This document shows, piece after piece, positions 61,610-64,000 of a stretch of 64,000 bases of DNA. The position numbers and the translations under genes were made by a program. This stretch comes from Alectryocaccobium sp964389285 (lineage in GTDB: Bacteria; Bacillota; Clostridia; Lachnospirales; Lachnospiraceae): assembly GCA_964389285.1 (NCBI GenBank), contig CAYMCZ010000001.1:62001-126000 (forward strand). The letters run 5' to 3'. Within the stretch, counting starts at the first letter, position 1. Each line of letters opens with the position of its first letter. The notes below the pieces were generated by a model. It was given only the letters and a program-made list of their open reading frames with translations. It made no database searches and had not been told where the DNA came from.

Positions 61610-61643
61610 TGTATTCCTCCTGAAACAAATTTGTTGTTTTTCA

Positions 61644-61706
61644 GGGCATATCCGAACATCCGACCGCTTTCGGCTCCTCGGATATGCCCTGCCGCATAAA
61701 GCGGCA
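61644..61706 (-). promoter_or_regulatory. Double hairpin between two SipW-cargo genes
   Basis: A perfect 12-bp stem GGGCATATCCGA / TCGGATATGCCC (61644-61689) with an internal CCGA/TCGG helix, next to a 6-bp stem TGCCGC / GCGGCA (61690-61706). The U-poor A-rich sequence that follows makes it a partial terminator or mRNA processing site between the second and third fibre genes. Confidence 0.6.
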
Positions 61707-61720
61707 AGAGCATACCTCGT

Positions 61721-62317
61721 TTATATCATCGTTTCGTCAAATTTTTTAAATGCCTCTTCCGGTCCCTCAAAAGTTTCGGTCTGAATCGCGTCCGCCTCAA
61801 CGGTTACAGATAATTCACCGTTTAATGCCTCCGCCGTCCCGGACGTCATTTTCTCGGGAATTTTTACGGAGCTGAAGAGACTCTCCGTGCTCTGAGCAGC
61901 CGGCAGGGCTGTATTATAATACCAGGCAAATGTGATCGAATCATCTTCGATTTCTGTTTCGCCGGTATATGTCCACAAAGAAGAATCAATCCCGTCTAAG
62001 AAAGCGAGCAATTCATCTTCGGTAAACTGTTCCGAAAGCGCCGCGTAATCCGATATCGTCACCCTCATACGCACATATGCATCCGTGGTGCCGGTATTGG
62101 CGACTTTCGGATCTTTCGGATATTCCGAGCCCGGTACAATCTTATGTTCTTCATCCGGATCCCATGACGGCTCATTTAATGCAATCTTTACCGAACCTAC
62201 CGTGAAAACATTTCGGGCGGTGTCACGGGATGTGAAGTAGGCAAGAGTCGAGCCTGCCGTGACCGCAGCCGCCACCGCTATCAGAGCAGCCGTTAATATT
62301 TTTCTTTTTTTGTTCAT
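61721..62317 (-). CDS. SipW-dependent fibre protein (TasA/camelysin-like), second of three
   Basis: 198 residues. Leader MNKKRKILTAALIAVAAAVT then AGSTLAYFTSRDTARNVFTV, the SipW-recognised hydrophobic stretch and TLAYFT motif. Body with VGSVKIALNEP, VPGSEYPKDPKVANTG (the KDPxVxNTG-type segment of the family) and a C-terminal ELSVTVEADAIQTETF. No anchor. The ribosome-binding site is weak (AAAGAAAG). Between its paralogues in the operon; probably secreted and assembled outside the cell. Confidence 0.85.
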   Translation of the reverse strand: MNKKRKILTAALIAVAAAVTAGSTLAYFTSRDTARNVFTVGSVKIALNEPSWDPDEEHKIVPGSEYPKDPKVANTGTTDAYVRMRVTISDYAALSEQFTEDELLAFLDGIDSSLWTYTGETEIEDDSITFAWYYNTALPAAQSTESLFSSVKIPEKMTSGTAEALNGELSVTVEADAIQTETFEGPEEAFKKFDETMI

Positions 62318-62358
62318 GGCAAGTCTTTCTTTAAGTTAGCTTATTACCTAAATTCCGC

Positions 62359-62988
62359 TTATGCGCCAAATGTTGCGCTCCATGCTGCCGCCGCGTCGTC
62401 AAAACCTGCGGACTGAGCCAGATAAGCATAAAATACAAGCTGCTCTGACGCGTTGTCAGCCGGAGCTGCATATTCGCCGTCTACGACAACCGTATTATCC
62501 TCGATAATAAAGAATACCTGATCGGCAGCTGCGGGCGATACCTCGCTGTTATACGCATAAATCTGTCCGCCGTTGTTGCCGACAGCATCCGTAATCTCGA
62601 TCCAGTCACTCGTAATATCATAAGTAAGAGTTGCGGGCGTGCTGTCAACAACCTCGATAAAGAGGTATGCGTTCTGCTCTAATTTTCCGCCCGTGATGGT
62701 TACTCTGGGGTCTTTGGGAAGATCAACGCCGGGAACTACCGTATAATTGTTTCCGACAACCTGATCATCTTCGTCAAGTACATAATGACCGACACCGTCT
62801 TCTTCGCTTTCATTTGCTTTAGACTCGGTCAACTTAAAATCAGTGTTTTCGATAAGTCCTGCCGCGGTAAACGTATTTGTAACAGCAGACGTCTGTGCCG
62901 TAAGATACGCCAGAGTTCCGGCTATCGCCACTACGCAAACCAGAGCCATCGCAACCACTATCAATAATGGTTTTTTCACTTTCTTCAT
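62359..62988 (-). CDS. SipW-dependent fibre protein (TasA/camelysin-like), first of three
   Basis: 209 residues from ATG 62988 (GAGGA 9-10 nt upstream); an earlier in-frame ATG overlaps sipW. Leader MKKVKKPLLIVVAMALVCVV then AIAGTLAYLTAQTSAVTNTF, the SipW signal pattern. Body with VVPGVDLPKDPRVTITGGKL and VVDSTPATLTYDIT, and C-terminal LVFYAYLAQSAGFDDAAAAW, an Ala-rich variant of the camelysin end motif. First cargo gene after sipW, 14 nt from it. Confidence 0.85.
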   Translation of the reverse strand: MKKVKKPLLIVVAMALVCVVAIAGTLAYLTAQTSAVTNTFTAAGLIENTDFKLTESKANESEEDGVGHYVLDEDDQVVGNNYTVVPGVDLPKDPRVTITGGKLEQNAYLFIEVVDSTPATLTYDITSDWIEITDAVGNNGGQIYAYNSEVSPAAADQVFFIIEDNTVVVDGEYAAPADNASEQLVFYAYLAQSAGFDDAAAAWSATFGA

Positions 62989-63002
62989 AAAACCTGTTCC
63001 TC

Positions 63003-63572
63003 TCATTTTTCTTTTTTTGATGAATTGTTTCCGGCAAACAGACCGGGCAGCAATGCCAAAAGCAGGATTCCGCCTGCCACGGCTATTGCTATATACCGAC
63101 CCGGAGGCCGTTGAATATAAATACTTACATATCCGAGATATGGAATCCTGAAAACAGGTTTTCCTATAATCATTTCGGGGGTAACTGTCCCGATATCATT
63201 GCTCGGATTTGCGTCGCCTTTTGTGACAAATTGCAGGTCATCCGATAATGCGGACACCCCGGAAGCGTCCTGTACAGTCTCGTAACCGACGTGTTCCGGG
63301 GCGTTATTGTCTTTTTTGATTTCGGCAATCCTGTGAGTCACTACAGTCTCTTCGCCTGCGCGAAATGTAATGACGTCACCGATTTGAAGCTCTTCGGGAT
63401 CTGTACTCTTTACATATATGAGTGAACCGACCGGATATTCCGGCTCCATGGAACCCGAGAGCACCGAATAAATCTGTATGCCGAAAAGTCTCGGACCTAT
63501 CATCAGTGCTGCAATTAATATTACGATAACAACCAGTATCCGGCTGATTGCCTTTCCTATTTTAACTGCCAT
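63003..63572 (-). CDS. sipW: SipW-type (ER-type) signal peptidase I
   Basis: 189 residues. Catalytic Ser41 (VLSGSMEPEYPVGS) and, in place of the usual Lys, His80 (VVTHRI), the Ser-His pair of archaeal/ER-type enzymes such as Bacillus SipW. The third conserved block is FVTKGDANPSND. Two membrane helices flank the domain: N-terminal (about 9-29) and C-terminal (about 160-180). It is the expected processing enzyme for the three TasA-like proteins and the InlB-repeat protein downstream. Unlike the SipA-like protein of the pilus operon, its active site is complete. Confidence 0.93.
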   Translation of the reverse strand: MAVKIGKAISRILVVIVILIAALMIGPRLFGIQIYSVLSGSMEPEYPVGSLIYVKSTDPEELQIGDVITFRAGEETVVTHRIAEIKKDNNAPEHVGYETVQDASGVSALSDDLQFVTKGDANPSNDIGTVTPEMIIGKPVFRIPYLGYVSIYIQRPPGRYIAIAVAGGILLLALLPGLFAGNNSSKKEK

Positions 63573-63584
63573 CCGAAAATACCG

Positions 63585-64000
63585 TTAATTTTTCCGCCGT
63601 CTCACCAGCATCACGATAATAATCAATGCCACTACCGCTCCCGCCGCGATAAGTATTCCCGTCCACAGGGGCATATCCGTCCGGTTGCCCGTAGAGGGTT
63701 TCCCACCCTTGCCTGGCGAAGGCGTGGGAGTTACCGTCTTTGTCGGTACGGGCGTCTCTTTCGGAAGATATACGACATGTACTATCGTGTCCTCCGGGTT
63801 TTCAAGATCTATTTCCCATTTACCGACAATACCCTGATCCGGTGTCCAGCCCTCTTTTTCGGGTGACTTAACCGAGTCCGTATCGCCCTCGTCTATGGAC
63901 CATGGACCGTAGGTTTTTTTGCCATACGGATCCGTAGTCACGGTACGTTTTAACTTCACCGTCTGAATATAAGGTTTGGCTACCTCATTTCCGTCCGGTG
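63585..64000 (-). CDS. Wall-anchored surface protein, C-terminal part (cut by window end)
   Basis: The frame is open to the window edge; the apparent start at 63959 is an internal GTG (reading ...YIQTVKLKRT), so only the C-terminal part is seen. The visible part holds the end of a repeat of the mucin-binding/MucBP kind (TVTTDPYGKKTYGPWSI... HVVYLPKE). A Pro/Thr linker and PSTGNRTDMPLW with a membrane helix and RRRKN follow, a variant sortase signal. Upstream of sipW in the same direction, probably first or early in the fibre operon. Confidence 0.75.
   Translation of the reverse strand, partial: PDGNEVAKPYIQTVKLKRTVTTDPYGKKTYGPWSIDEGDTDSVKSPEKEGWTPDQGIVGKWEIDLENPEDTIVHVVYLPKETPVPTKTVTPTPSPGKGGKPSTGNRTDMPLWTGILIAAGAVVALIIIVMLVRRRKN

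Noticed and set aside
63585..63959. Apparent complete 124-residue protein at the right edge
   Set aside because: The first codon is an internal GTG; the frame stays open to base 64000, so it is the C-terminus of a larger anchored protein.

Overview
The window looks like a chromosomal segment of a Gram-positive anaerobe of the class Clostridia, probably close to Lachnospiraceae or Eubacteriaceae. The evidence is a SCIFF ranthipeptide with its radical-SAM maturase, CodY, a CIRCE-controlled groESL, the GlgC/GlgD pair, a Rho with an N-terminal extension, a single-chain glycyl-tRNA synthetase, and a dehydrogenase/enamidase cassette of the Eubacterium barkeri nicotinate-fermentation type. There is no phage, insertion sequence or CRISPR array. 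Most genes lie on the minus strand.

Layout. 1-660: scfB (partial) and scfA, the SCIFF ranthipeptide pair, divergent from an M3-family metallopeptidase (835-2628). 2630-7254: an acidic surface protein, then htrA-proC-galE. 7263-7637: a structured repeat and a long hairpin. 7638-9604: groES-groL. 10044-10844: codY, followed by tRNA-Gly. 10977-22728: two units, pth-mfd and rpoB-rpoC. 22967-30165: glf, a CPCC protein/lipoprotein pair, a 3D-domain wall protein, an RsmF-like methyltransferase, and glgC-glgD. 30433-36119: an ndhF-ndhS-ndhLM-ena cassette with a divergent TetR regulator. 36121-37857: structured repeats, tRNA-Thr and a membrane protein. 37950-44302: the rho-DUF815 ATPase-ilvD-topA operon. 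44458-49559: glyS, a lipoprotein, a polar amino-acid ABC importer and a small membrane protein. 49715-64000: a continuous 14 kb surface-fibre region, all on the minus strand.

The surface region is the most unusual part. In transcription order it holds the end of a wall-anchored protein, a SipW-type signal peptidase, three SipW-dependent (TasA/camelysin-like) fibre proteins and a very large protein that joins a SipW-type leader to eleven InlB-type repeats. After another anchored protein comes a sortase pilus operon arranged like the streptococcal FCT locus: tip protein, small protein, SipA-like inactive signal peptidase, backbone pilin, minor pilin, class B sortase. The presumed tip protein carries a Hint (intein-like) autoprocessing domain between pilin-type domains. 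The SipA-like protein has Asp and Gly where active signal peptidases have Ser and Lys, the substitutions known from streptococcal SipA. SipW would export the fibre subunits, the class B sortase would polymerise the pilins, and the Hint domain could generate a reactive thioester or cut the tip protein.

Regulation visible in the sequence: CIRCE in front of groES; a CodY-box-like site upstream of the codY promoter and another inside the promoter of the rho-ilvD operon; back-to-back overlapping promoters between scfA and the M3 peptidase; palindromes at several promoters; and intercistronic hairpins in scfAB, the ABC transporter and the TasA-like cluster. Start codons were re-assigned wherever a Shine-Dalgarno sequence favoured an internal start; several genes use TTG.
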